NCBI GenBank assembly: GCA_016935885.1
Contig: JAFGQA010000231.1
Span: forward strand, 1-24,639
Origin: Phycisphaerae bacterium
GTDB lineage: Bacteria > Planctomycetota > Phycisphaerae > UBA1845 > UTPLA1
DNA: 24,639 bases
Reading direction: 5' to 3'
The position numbers and the translations under genes are program-made. Shown here piece by piece: positions 14,482 to 22,323 of the stretch. The notes under the pieces were generated by a model, which was given only the letters and a program-made list of their open reading frames with translations, was not told the origin of the DNA and did not search any database. The first letter of the stretch is position 1. Every line of letters begins with the position of its first letter.

Positions 14482-17226
14482 ATGAAGCTGGGAACGAAGA
14501 TCGCGTTGGGATTCATATCGCTCGTCTTCCTTGCGGTGCTGCTTGGGGGCATGTCCGTCTGGAGCATGAAGGGCGTGGAGGGCCAGTCCGTGATTCTGGC
14601 CAACGAATACGTCCCGGAAGTCAAGGTGGCCAACGATGTGGAGCGCAATTCACTCCTGACCATGTACGCCTTGCGCGGTTACGGGCTCTCAGAAGAGGAG
14701 CAGTTTCTGACGGCCGGTAGGGAGGCCATGGCGAACGTGAAGAAGCATCTGGATGAATGCCAGACGCTCGCGAACGAATCCGAGCACCTGGTCAAGCTGA
14801 AGACCGCCACCGCGGAAGCTCAAGCCAAGGCCGCTGAATACGAGCAGCTCATCAACGATACTGAGGCCGTGTTCGAGAAGATGACGGCGGCCCGCAAACA
14901 GCTTGACGAGAACGCGGCAACCTACATGAAGAACTGCGCCGATTTCCTGGCCAGCCAGGATGAAGCCTTCAAACTTGATCTTGAGGAGCGGCTGGCCAAG
15001 GTAACCTTGGTGGACGAAATCGTTGCATCGGGTACGAAGGCCCGCGTCCTCAACTTCAAGTCCCAGGCGACGAACGATCCGGCCCTCATGGAGAAAGCCA
15101 TCGAGACACTGGACGGGCTGGGGACGGCGACGGCTCAACTTCGCAAGGTCACACGCAAGGACGTGAACATCAAGCAGATTGACGACACCGAGGCATCTGC
15201 CGCCGCCTATTCAGCGGCGATGACTGGCTACCTCAAGACACAACATGGCCTTGAAGATCATCGCCAGAAAATGAATGAGACGGCCGCCACTTACATGAGC
15301 AACTGCCAGGCCTTCCTTGCCGGGCAACAGGAGAGAATGAAGAAGGAGTTGAAGGAAGAGGGCGCGGACCTTGACGAGCGTCTAGAGAAGATCACGCTGT
15401 GCAGCACCATTATCGACACGGGAAACGAGGTTCGGGTACTCAGCTTCAAGTCCCAGGCCGCGGGCGAACCTAAATACATGCAAGAGGCCCTGGAGAAGTT
15501 GAAGGGCACGAAGAAACTCACTGCTGCGCTGCGTGGGATCACCCGCGATGACACGGATATTCAACGCATCGACGCCACGGAAGAAGCCGCGGATGGCTAT
15601 TATGCCGCCATGGAGGGCTTCCTGAAGGACTACCTGAGTCTTGGCGATTATCGGAAGAGCATGGACGAGACCGCAGGCACCTACGTCAAGAACTGCAACG
15701 ATTTCTTGGCCTCGCAGTACGCCGCGTTACAGGGAGACATGCTGGAGCGCATGAAGAAAATCCATCTCGTGAGCGACATCGTTAACATGGGCAATGGCGT
15801 GCGGCTCGGCTGTTTCAAGGCCCAGGCGCTGCGCGACCCGGTCCTCTTCCAGAAGGTCCAGAACGATTTCGGTGCCGTGAACGAGAAGTATGAGGCGTTG
15901 TCGGCCATCACGCGGAACGAGGTCAACATCAAGCAGATAGCGGCCACCAAGGCCGCCGGCGAGGCCTACGGAAAGGCGATGACCGAGTTTCTGGCGAACT
16001 GGAATAAGGCCCAGGACCTCAACAGGCAGCGCACCACCGTCGGCAGCGAGGTGCTGGCCCTGACGCAAGAGACCTCGAATGCAGGCATGACCGAAACCGA
16101 CAAGATCGCCCAGGAGGCGAGCGCGTCTCTATCGGTCGCCTCAACAACCATGATTGTGGGTTTGGCTGTGGCCGTCGTCATCGGGTGCCTTCTGGCATTC
16201 TTCATCACGCGTGGCATCACCAAGCCGTTGAACCGGATCATCACCGGGATGAACGAAGGCGCCGATCAGGTCAACGATGCGGCCGGGCAGGTGTCCACCG
16301 CCAGCCAGCAGTTGGCCGAAGGCGCCAGCGAACAGGCCTCGTCGCTTGAGGAGACCAGCAGCGCGCTGGAGCAAATGGCCGCCATGACGCGGACCAACGC
16401 CGAGAACGCCAAGCAGGCCAACAACCTCAGCGGGCAGGCCCGAAACGCCGCTCAGAGCGGCGACAAGACGATGCACAAGCTCAACGAGGCCATGACCGGC
16501 ATCAACGAGTCGTCCGGCAAGATCAGCAAGATCATCAAGGTGATCGAGGAGATCGCCTTCCAGACGAACCTACTGGCGCTCAACGCCGCAGTTGAGGCCG
16601 CCCGGGCCGGCGAGCACGGCAAGGGGTTTGCGGTCGTGGCCGACGAGGTTCGCAACCTGGCCCAGCGTGCCGCGCAGGCCGCTCGCGAGACCACTGGATT
16701 GATCGAGGATTCAGTCAACAAGGCCAAGGAAGGCACCGAGGTGGCCGGTGAGGTTGGCAAGGCCTTGGGCGCGATCGTCGGCGACGTGACCAAGGTGACC
16801 GACTTGATCGACGGCATCACCAAGGCGTCCGAGGAACAGGCGCAGGGCGTTGATCAAGTCAACACCGCCGTGGGTCAGATGGACAAGGTGACGCAGCAGA
16901 ACGCGGCCGGCGCTGAGGAGTCGGCATCGGCGGCGGAAGAGATGGCCGCCCAGGCTCAGGCTGTCAAGGGCATGGTCGACGAGCTATCGGCCATGGTCGG
17001 GGGAAAGAGCACCAAGCGTGCGACGACACCCACGACCTCCTCGACGTACAAGGCCAAGAAGCAGCACAAGGTCCAGGTGGCGCACCTGAAGAAGAAGGAG
17101 CTTCACACCGCGTCGGTGGGTGCTCCAGCCGGTGGCCGTGAAGAAACGAGCGCGGCGGCCAAAGGCGGATTGTCCGATGACGAGTTCATGGGCCCTGATG
17201 ACAAGAACGGTTTGAGCGAATTCTGA
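14482..17226 (+). CDS. Methyl-accepting chemotaxis protein with multi-module periplasmic sensor
   Basis: A 914-residue chemoreceptor. TM1 is at ~5-27. The periplasmic region (~30-545) is made of about four tandem helical modules. Modules 2-4 start near residues 143, 266 and 396 with (E)TAxTYxxNCxxFLAxQ and continue with a FKSQA/FKAQA helix and ITRxxxNIKQI. TM2 is at ~553-575, then HAMP and the signalling domain with the conserved tip [20 protein letters not shown] (~687-706). Methylation-type sites include [24 protein letters not shown] and SAAEEMAA; the EQ pair is the kind of site CheD deamidates. The C-terminus is long, basic then acidic, with no CheR-binding pentapeptide. The ATG at 14482 has GAGG 7 nt upstream. 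The gene is divergent from the CheD-like gene and followed by cheW. Confidence 0.95.
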   Translation: MKLGTKIALGFISLVFLAVLLGGMSVWSMKGVEGQSVILANEYVPEVKVANDVERNSLLTMYALRGYGLSEEEQFLTAGREAMANVKKHLDECQTLANESEHLVKLKTATAEAQAKAAEYEQLINDTEAVFEKMTAARKQLDENAATYMKNCADFLASQDEAFKLDLEERLAKVTLVDEIVASGTKARVLNFKSQATNDPALMEKAIETLDGLGTATAQLRKVTRKDVNIKQIDDTEASAAAYSAAMTGYLKTQHGLEDHRQKMNETAATYMSNCQAFLAGQQERMKKELKEEGADLDERLEKITLCSTIIDTGNEVRVLSFKSQAAGEPKYMQEALEKLKGTKKLTAALRGITRDDTDIQRIDATEEAADGYYAAMEGFLKDYLSLGDYRKSMDETAGTYVKNCNDFLASQYAALQGDMLERMKKIHLVSDIVNMGNGVRLGCFKAQALRDPVLFQKVQNDFGAVNEKYEALSAITRNEVNIKQIAATKAAGEAYGKAMTEFLANWNKAQDLNRQRTTVGSEVLALTQETSNAGMTETDKIAQEASASLSVASTTMIVGLAVAVVIGCLLAFFITRGITKPLNRIITGMNEGADQVNDAAGQVSTASQQLAEGASEQASSLEETSSALEQMAAMTRTNAENAKQANNLSGQARNAAQSGDKTMHKLNEAMTGINESSGKISKIIKVIEEIAFQTNLLALNAAVEAARAGEHGKGFAVVADEVRNLAQRAAQAARETTGLIEDSVNKAKEGTEVAGEVGKALGAIVGDVTKVTDLIDGITKASEEQAQGVDQVNTAVGQMDKVTQQNAAGAEESASAAEEMAAQAQAVKGMVDELSAMVGGKSTKRATTPTTSSTYKAKKQHKVQVAHLKKKELHTASVGAPAGGREETSAAAKGGLSDDEFMGPDDKNGLSEF

Positions 17227-17252
17227 CACGAGCGTCTTGTTTCATGGGTTGC

Positions 17253-17295
17253 GGGCGGACGCCGGTTTTCCTTGTGAGTTTCCCGGCGTCTGCCC
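17253..17295 (+). terminator. Strong inverted repeat after the chemoreceptor gene
   Basis: GGGCGGACGCCGG (17253-17265) pairs with CCGGCGTCTGCCC (17283-17295), 12 of 13 positions, around a 17-nt loop, 26 bp after the stop. There is no T-run behind it, so it may slow transcription or protect the mRNA 3' end instead of terminating outright, consistent with differential expression of the receptor and cheW. Confidence 0.5.
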
Positions 17296-17401
17296 CTCCT
17301 TCAAACCTCCAACATGACAAGCCCCAGCACGTTGGGGTCCGATACCTGGAAGGCCATTGAACATGGGGCGGGCGGCAGGACACGATCACTGGCTGCCAGA
17401 G

Positions 17402-17466
17402 CACTGGCGGACAAGCCGCCAGTGGCACCCTTCCGCCAGTGGCTCCCTGCCGCCAGTGGCACCCTG
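17402..17466 (+). repeat. CACNGGC hairpin (N = T) with 17-bp right-arm tandem
   Basis: The hairpin CACTGGCGG-ACAAG-CCGCCAGTG has a perfect 9-bp stem (17402-17424) and is followed by GCACCC. The right arm and trailer are then reiterated: CCGCCAGTGGCACCCTT starts at 17416, with near-identical 17-bp copies at 17433 and 17450. It lies between the chemoreceptor and cheW. This is the same right-arm amplification seen with a 29-bp period at 260-375. Confidence 0.8.
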
Positions 17467-17526
17467 CCGCTCGCCCAACTCCCGCGAAAGCAGCGGGGCC
17501 AGGCTCAATAGAAAGGTGAAAGCAAG

Positions 17527-18063
17527 ATGGCAACGACCCAACTGGACGAACCCCAGGTGGCTGCTTCCCGAGCAGACAGAGTGACGAAGGACCGCGGCGG
17601 CAAGTACCTGACATTCAAGCTGGCCGACGAGGAATACGGCGTCGAAATCCTCAAGGTCCGCGAGATCAACGGGCTGATGGACATCACCACCGTGCCACGG
17701 ATGCCGCACCACATGAAGGGGGTCATCAATCTTCGCGGCAAGGTCATCCCGGTGGTGGATCTGCGCTTGAAGTTCGGTCTTGACGAGATCGAGCACACCG
17801 AGCAGACCTGCATCATCGTCGTTGACGTCGGCAAGGAGATCGGCATCATCGTCGACACGGTCTCCGAGGTGCTGGACATCAAGGCCGAGAGCATCGAGCC
17901 GCCGCCGGAGATGGGCGGTACGGTGGACACCACCTTCATCCTGGGTATGGGCAAGGTCGGCGATGCCGTGAAGATTCTGCTCGATATCGACAAGGTGCTA
18001 ACCACTGGAGAATTGGAGGACATGGCCGCAGTGGCGGTTCCCGAGGACATCCCGTCGCTCTAG
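17527..18063 (+). CDS. cheW: CheW chemotaxis coupling protein
   Basis: A 178-residue protein with the CheW/SH3-like fold: YLTFKLADEEYGVEILKVREI, TTVPRMPHHMKGVINLRGKVIPVVDLRLKFG, then IIVVDVGKEIGIIVDTVSEVLDI and FILGMGKVGDAVKILLDIDKVL. It couples chemoreceptors to the CheA kinase in the cytoplasm. Length is usual for CheW with a ~25-residue N-terminal extension. The ATG at 17527 has GAAAGGTG upstream. It sits 300 bp after the receptor gene, separated by a hairpin and a repeat, so co-transcription is plausible but not proven. No cheA, cheR or cheB is in the window. Confidence 0.95.
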   Translation: MATTQLDEPQVAASRADRVTKDRGGKYLTFKLADEEYGVEILKVREINGLMDITTVPRMPHHMKGVINLRGKVIPVVDLRLKFGLDEIEHTEQTCIIVVDVGKEIGIIVDTVSEVLDIKAESIEPPPEMGGTVDTTFILGMGKVGDAVKILLDIDKVLTTGELEDMAAVAVPEDIPSL

Positions 18064-18081
18064 CCCTAACCCGGATAACTC

Positions 18082-18240
18082 ACCACAGAGCACACAGAGA
18101 TCACAGAGAGGTGTCAGAAAGTAGTTTAGCGAAGCTGGCGCAGCATGACTGGTGATACACACTGTCAAAACAAGAAACGCTCGGGTTTCGCCATAACTTC
18201 CTTCTCAACAACACTCTGCGCTCTCCGTGGTCTCTGTGGT
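18082..18240. repeat. ACCACAGAG inverted repeat
   Basis: The left arm, ACCACAGAGCACACAGAGAT (18082 onward), and the right arm, ending GTGGTCTCTGTGGT at 18240, are imperfect reverse complements (about 20 of 26 positions) around a ~107-nt centre. ACCACAGAG-type purine words of this kind recur in intergenic DNA of many environmental genomes. I take this as an insertion-like repeat with terminal inverted arms. Confidence 0.6.
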
Positions 18241-18306
18241 ATGGATAATCCAGGCTAAGTTCCAGCTATGCGCGATGCCTTCGTCGGAGAGCAAGGCCGG
18301 CCGGAC

Positions 18307-18411
18307 CGCTCCGCCCATGAAGACCCCGCGATGGCGATTGGGGCTCGGCTTGGGGACCCCGCGCTGGCGCTTTGGGCTCGGTACTATGCCCGCCTGAACT
18401 GTCATGGACAC
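18307..18411 (+). repeat. Dispersed repeat B, copy 2, with internal duplication
   Basis: Matches 90-161: CCGCGCTGGCGCTTTGGGCT and then CGCCTGAACTGTCATGGAC. Within the copy, the GACCCCGCG...GGGCTCGG unit is present twice (18322-18348 and 18356-18381), about 34 bp apart, with changed bases at the centre. Confidence 0.7.
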
Positions 18412-18512
18412 CCGCTACGGCGCTCCGCCGCCTCGCCGCACGAAGATGTGGGCGAGGGTGAGGCCCGAAGGCTTGGAGCGAGGCTCGAGGGCTCGATGGT
18501 CCTGAAGTGGCT

Positions 18513-19559
18513 TCAGTCTGAGCTACCGGCGCGGGTGCCGGTGACGTCCTTCTTGAAGATGCGCGTGTCGAGCGAGCGTGTGAATTCCGTCCAGTCGCTG
18601 TCGGCATTCCTGGCATCGTGGATCGCGCCCAGCGACATGTGCACCTTGGCATCGATGTTGTCCAGATAGTGGACCACAAACGCCTCCGGACAGGCGGGCA
18701 ATTTCGGGCTGCCATACTCGTAAAACCCGTGGTGGGAAACGACGATGTGCGTCAGGACGCTCTGCAAATCCTCCGGAAATCGCTCGCCCGACTCCTGCTC
18801 GACGTCGGCAACCTTCTGGTCGATCCAGATCGCCGCCTGCGTGATGTGGCCGACAAGCTGCCCGGCGTTCGAGTAGGTGAAGCTCGTCTCGTAGGTCAGC
18901 TCGGCCGCCTTGCCGATGTCGTGCAGGAAGACGCCGACAAGCACGAGGTCGCGACTGACCTCGGGATACTGGCTCTCCGAGTCATCGGTCTTCCCCAGTA
19001 TGCGTGTGGCGAGATCGAGAACGCTCAGTGTGTGTTCCAGCAAACCGCCGATGTACGCGTGGTGGTTCCGCACGGCGGCCGGGGCCCTCTTGAAGCCGGC
19101 AACGATCGTCTCATCCTTGACGAACTGCGCGATGAACGCCAGAAGGTGCGGATTCTTCACGGTCCGGAGAATCGCAAGGACACGCTTATACATCTCCTCG
19201 ACATCATGCTTCGTGTGCGGCATGAAGTCCGCGAGTTCGATCTGATCCGCCTCGGCGGGACGCATGGCGTCGATGATGAACTGGAGATTTCCCTTGTAAC
19301 TCTCCGTCCGACCCCGCAGCCGAGCAAACCCGCCCTCTCTGATTGTCTCGTACTGTTGCTGCGTGGCGTTCCAGACGCGTCCGAGGAGTTGGCCGGTCCG
19401 ATCGACCAGGACCACGTGGATGTACAGGCCGCCGTTGACGGTGGTGCGCAGGTCCTTCTGCGAGATCAGAAACACGTCGTCCGTGATCTGCTCGCCCGGC
19501 CGCATCTCGTCAATGAAGTGGTGCGAAGACGTCTTCGGGGGTGTCGTGGCGCTCGTCAT
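18513..19559 (-). CDS. YhaM-like 3'-5' exoribonuclease (OB fold + HD domain)
   Basis: A 348-residue protein. The N-terminal OB-fold-like part has VFLISQKDLRTTVNGGLYIHVVLVDRTG and LLGRVWNA. The HD metal-dependent phosphohydrolase domain has HHAYIGGLLEHTLSVL, VFLHDIGKAAEL (His-Asp at about 213-214), GQLVGH and HIVVSHHG. This order matches YhaM/Cbf1-type nucleases that trim RNA or DNA from the 3' end in the cytoplasm, and the size is close to the family's ~310-330 residues. The start at 19559 was preferred over the ATG at 19571 because GGGA lies 6-7 nt upstream of it. It stands alone, flanked by repeats on both sides. Confidence 0.88.
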   Translation of the reverse strand: MTSATTPPKTSSHHFIDEMRPGEQITDDVFLISQKDLRTTVNGGLYIHVVLVDRTGQLLGRVWNATQQQYETIREGGFARLRGRTESYKGNLQFIIDAMRPAEADQIELADFMPHTKHDVEEMYKRVLAILRTVKNPHLLAFIAQFVKDETIVAGFKRAPAAVRNHHAYIGGLLEHTLSVLDLATRILGKTDDSESQYPEVSRDLVLVGVFLHDIGKAAELTYETSFTYSNAGQLVGHITQAAIWIDQKVADVEQESGERFPEDLQSVLTHIVVSHHGFYEYGSPKLPACPEAFVVHYLDNIDAKVHMSLGAIHDARNADSDWTEFTRSLDTRIFKKDVTGTRAGSSD

Positions 19560-19939
19560 GTGTGGTCCCATTCATAAAGCCGCAACCGCCACCATCAGAG
19601 GCGGCCCAGCCCAGTTGTCCGGCCAGTCATGGGGCATCAGTATATGCGTGATCTCGTATCTCGGCCAGGACGCCGTCTCGACCAGCCCCGTGGAGGGTCC
19701 GTGACACTTCAGACGGCATTCGATTCTGGGTGCCACGGGCGGCTTGTCCGCCCGTGTTGTGTCTCTGGTAGGCGCATGGGGCACACGCACTGGCAGGCAA
19801 GCTGCCAGTGGCACCCGCCTAAACTGTGATGGCCCCCCGTGGAGGCACTGGAAGACAGCCGAGAGCGTGGACGGTGGACATGCGAGGATGTTGTGTTGAG
19901 ATTGCGGCCAACGGCCCGGGCCTTGCGTCCGGGTCGAGA
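19560..19939. other. Intergenic region upstream of the YhaM-like gene
   Basis: 380 bp that hold the likely YhaM promoter and dispersed repeat A copy 2 (19714-19832). No gene is supportable; the open frames encode only the repeat words. Confidence 0.5.
19714..19832 (-). repeat. Dispersed repeat A, copy 2 (inverted)
   Basis: The reverse complement aligns along its whole length with 164-282. It holds two perfect 9-bp stem-loops: CACGGGCGG-CTTGT-CCGCCCGTG (19734-19756) and CACTGGCAG-GCAAG-CTGCCAGTG (19788-19810, followed by GCACCC). Unlike copy 1 it has no tandem amplification, so it probably shows the basic form of the element. Confidence 0.75.
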
Positions 19940-20398
19940 TCAGTTCAGCATCTCGGAGTGTGCGCAGGGGCAAACGCCGTCGGTCTCGCGCTCCGTTCCC
20001 CAGCGCCGTCCCTGCCGCTCGAGCGGCAGGCTCTTGCGGTACCCTGAGAGCACGTCATTCGGATCGAACAGGTCACTGCCGATGCGAGGGTGCTGTAGAA
20101 ACCGGACGCCGACGCGGGCAATGCCGCGTTCAGGTGTGCCGACGTTCACGACGATCCCGGTTTCCAGGCGGCTGTCGGTCTCCGAGCCACCGTCGCTGCT
20201 CGGCACTTCAAACCTCAAATCGAGGTATTCGCCGATCGAGGGGGCGTTGTACGCGGTGGTGAGGATGCCAGCACCGCCACACGACAAATCGAGCAACTCG
20301 GCCGGGGTGTCTTCTTCACGGTCGTGGAGTCGCAGTGTGACGGGGACGTACGCCTGCGTCCGCGGATCCGTTCGCCGTTCAAGGAGTTCGAGGTTCAT
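19940..20398 (-). CDS. PilZ-domain protein, probable c-di-GMP effector
   Basis: A 152-residue protein with both canonical PilZ motifs: RRTDPR (Arg8, Arg9 and Arg13) and DLSCGG (residues 37-42, DxSxxG). Barrel strands follow (YLDLRFEVPSS, ETGIVVNVG, RVGVRFL). The C-terminal ~40 residues are basic and unstructured-looking. The ATG at 20398 was chosen over 20404 because GAGG lies 7 nt upstream of it; a longer frame reaches 20467 without support. Both binding motifs are intact here, unlike the PilZ gene at 5091. The target is unknown. Confidence 0.87.
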   Translation of the reverse strand: MNLELLERRTDPRTQAYVPVTLRLHDREEDTPAELLDLSCGGAGILTTAYNAPSIGEYLDLRFEVPSSDGGSETDSRLETGIVVNVGTPERGIARVGVRFLQHPRIGSDLFDPNDVLSGYRKSLPLERQGRRWGTERETDGVCPCAHSEMLN

Positions 20399-20519
20399 GA
20401 CCATGCCTCGCTGCACAAGTCGGTGGGCGCCATCCAGACGCCTCCGCCCAGATGGTTGGCTCTCCATTGTTCATCGGGAATAATTGAACGGCGGTTGACT
20501 TAGAAACTGCCTCAGAACT

Positions 20520-20542
20520 GTGGCACAGGCCCCTGGCCTGTG
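20520..20542 (-). repeat. CACNGGC hairpin (N = A), inverted
   Basis: CACAGGCC-CCT-GGCCTGTG is a perfect 8-bp stem (20524-20542), preceded by GTGG. On the minus strand it therefore ends GTGCCACAG, like the other members. Confidence 0.7.
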
Positions 20543-20579
20543 GAGACACGCGACAAAACACCCGGTGAATCATCCAATC

Positions 20580-20605
20580 CACCGGCTCTGGCGCCGGTGC
20601 CACAG
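20580..20605 (+). repeat. CACNGGC hairpin (N = C)
   Basis: CACCGGC (20580-20586), a 6-nt loop, GCCGGTG (20593-20599), then CCACAG. It is the same form as the copy at 3682, with loop TCTGGC replacing ACCGGC. Confidence 0.7.
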
Positions 20606-20723
20606 CGCGTTCTGAAATAGCTTCTAGACTGTCAGGTCCCTCCCCGACGTTGGTCGGGAGGCGTGCTCGTATGGAACGTATACCGCCCCATCGAGCAAGC
20701 TCGGTGCTCTTTCAGCGTTCAAA

Positions 20724-20838
20724 CGGCGTGGCCTGGGTAACGAACGACACGCCCCACGGAGCGGGTCGTCCATTACCCGTGAGAACGGGCTGGAATGGCT
20801 GCCCACGGGTGAGCTTCGCCGCCGCCGGCGGCTCCGGT
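20724..20838 (-). repeat. Dispersed repeat C, copy 2 (inverted)
   Basis: Reverse complement of 12172-12285. The shared core includes ACCCGT-GAGA-ACGGG on this strand and the GCCGCCGGCGG end. The central ~15 bp differ between copies, while the flanks are close to identical. Confidence 0.7.
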
Positions 20839-20981
20839 TGGCGGCGTGAGGATGCTTGCCTAACGCGGCGGCTGGATTTAGGATGTTCGTCAGTGGGTAT
20901 AGGCTCGCCCGCCAAAACGAACGGCACACTGGCTCGGTGGTTCATGGAACACGTCGGCCTCGATGCGCGAAGGGAGCAGCT

Positions 20982-21473
20982 ATGAAAGGACTAATCGGTC
21001 TGGCAGTGATCGGCGTTATCGGAGTTGGCTTGACTCTGTGGCTGACCGTCTGGTCCGCGAGCGATCCCGGCATTGGGATCGCCCACGCCTTCGGCGAGCC
21101 GACGGATGGCGCCATTCAGTTGCACGTCGTGGTCGACATGGGAATGCCCATTAGGGAGCCGCCGCGATCGAACCTCAAGGGCACGGTCTTCTGGGATGAG
21201 TGGGTCGAGGAACACTTCGTTCTTCGCGACGATTCCGGCGAGAAGCTGGAGTTCCAGAGGCGAAGCTCCAGCACGCTGATTCCCGACCACAAAGCCGGCG
21301 GCACCCCCGAGTTCTACCTGATGACCAAGGTGCGGCCGGGAGTGAGCTACACGTTCGATTACATCCCAAGAAAGGCGGAGCCGTTGCGTTATCGCCGTAC
21401 GTTCGTCGCCCCCGCCGAAGGCCAGCAGATGAGACGCCAGACCTTCGAACCCGTTGAGACCAGTGCCGGGTGA
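20982..21473 (+). CDS. Hypothetical membrane-anchored protein
   Basis: A 163-residue protein. Residues ~4-26 (LIGLAVIGVIGVGLTLWLTVW) form a signal anchor. The rest is a soluble, probably all-beta domain (IQLHVVVDMGMP, VFWDEWVEEHFVLRDDSGEKLEFQ, EFYLMTKVRPGVSYTFDYIP, RYRRTFVAP), which reads like a small Ig-like or beta-sandwich fold outside the membrane. I recognise no family or catalytic residues. The ATG at 20982 has a strong AAGGGAG site; earlier in-frame codons run through repeat DNA. It converges on the methyltransferase gene with a 42-bp gap. Confidence 0.75.
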   Translation: MKGLIGLAVIGVIGVGLTLWLTVWSASDPGIGIAHAFGEPTDGAIQLHVVVDMGMPIREPPRSNLKGTVFWDEWVEEHFVLRDDSGEKLEFQRRSSSTLIPDHKAGGTPEFYLMTKVRPGVSYTFDYIPRKAEPLRYRRTFVAPAEGQQMRRQTFEPVETSAG

Positions 21474-21515
21474 GCCCGACTCGGATAGACAGGCTGCTGG
21501 CTGTCGCGCGTGCCG

Positions 21516-22295
21516 TCAGTCCTTCGCAGCTTGGATGCAGATTACTTGCTTGGTCAGCCGCAAGGAGGTCTCCTTCGCCGCATTGACCACCGTCTCGAAC
21601 GCGACCGGCTCGCCCAATCTCTCGGCGGTCTTCTCGTACAGCCACGTCGCACAGTAGTACCTTGCGAACTCCTCGGCAGAAGGAAAGACGATCCGAGGCT
21701 CGAAGATCTCCCAGTGAACACGGCTGCCGAGCCGACGGCGCAGCTCCGGCAGGAACGCCGCCTCGAGCCTCCTCGACGCCTGATCCGTTTCGGGAACGGT
21801 CCTGATGCCGGTCACGGCTTCATTCAGATCGTGCAATTCGCTGGCGTTCTCACTCGTCGGCCCGAGCAGCAGGACGCGTCCACCTGGCCTGAGCACGCGC
21901 AGGCCGTCGTCCACCCATGCGTGAACGTCATCCGCGTAGTAGGCGGAGAATGGTGCGACGAGCATGTCCACATCCTCGTCGAGCAGCGGATATGGGTGGT
22001 CATCGAAGTCCCAGGCAAGCAGGACGGAAGGCGTGCCAAGTGTTCGCGCGGCCTCCCTCGCCTTGTGAAGCAGTGCGCGCTGCCGATCCAGGCCGATGAT
22101 CAGCCCCTCGCGGCCGAGCGCCTGTGCGTACGTTGGGAAGTAGTTCCCTGTGCCGCACCCCATCTCCAGGAGCCTGGCGGCGTCACACTCACCCAGCCAG
22201 CGAAGCAGCCAGTCCTGCATCCGGACATCGGCATACGCCGTGTGCGCGTGAATCCGTATACGAAGCCTCTCCTCAGTTTCGAGGTATGCGGACAT
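21516..22295 (-). CDS. Class I SAM-dependent methyltransferase
   Basis: A 259-residue protein with Rossmann motif I RLLEMGCGTGNYFPTYA (residues 41-57), an acidic residue at the end of strand 2 (LIIGLDRQR), motif II-like DEDVDMLVAPFSAYY, and LRVLRPGGRVLLLGP (motif III). It is of the UbiE/Methyltransf_11 type. The substrate cannot be read from sequence; its place as the last gene of a polysaccharide operon suggests methylation of a sugar or lipid-linked glycan. It starts 28 bp after the glycosyltransferase stop, with GAGG 7 nt before the ATG. Confidence 0.85.
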   Translation of the reverse strand: MSAYLETEERLRIRIHAHTAYADVRMQDWLLRWLGECDAARLLEMGCGTGNYFPTYAQALGREGLIIGLDRQRALLHKAREAARTLGTPSVLLAWDFDDHPYPLLDEDVDMLVAPFSAYYADDVHAWVDDGLRVLRPGGRVLLLGPTSENASELHDLNEAVTGIRTVPETDQASRRLEAAFLPELRRRLGSRVHWEIFEPRIVFPSAEEFARYYCATWLYEKTAERLGEPVAFETVVNAAKETSLRLTKQVICIQAAKD

Positions 22296-22323
22296 CTACG
22301 GCCTCAGGGCTCGATCTGTCGCA

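Larger units (their letters stand above)
18064..18512. other. Repeat-filled gap between cheW and the YhaM-like gene
   Basis: 449 bp between convergent genes. It contains an ACCACAGAG inverted repeat (18082-18240) and family B copy 2 (18307-18411). A small CTGAAG-TGG-CTTCAG hairpin (18502-18516) overlaps the stop of the YhaM-like gene. I see no gene here. Confidence 0.55.
20399..20981. other. Repeat cluster between divergent genes
   Basis: 583 bp without a gene. At least four structured elements lie in a row: hairpin CACAGGCC (20520-20542), hairpin CACCGGC (20580-20605), a CCCGAC-GTTG-GTCGGG hairpin (about 20644-20659), and dispersed repeat C copy 2 (20724-20838). The promoters of the flanking PilZ and membrane-protein genes must also be here. 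Confidence 0.6.

Noticed and set aside
17253..17295. Classical intrinsic terminator after the chemoreceptor
   Set aside because: The stem is strong but no T-tract follows, so I list it only as a terminator-like hairpin with moderate confidence.
18618..19577. 319-residue plus-strand frame
   Set aside because: It lies antisense to the YhaM-like gene, which has clear HD motifs in the real frame.
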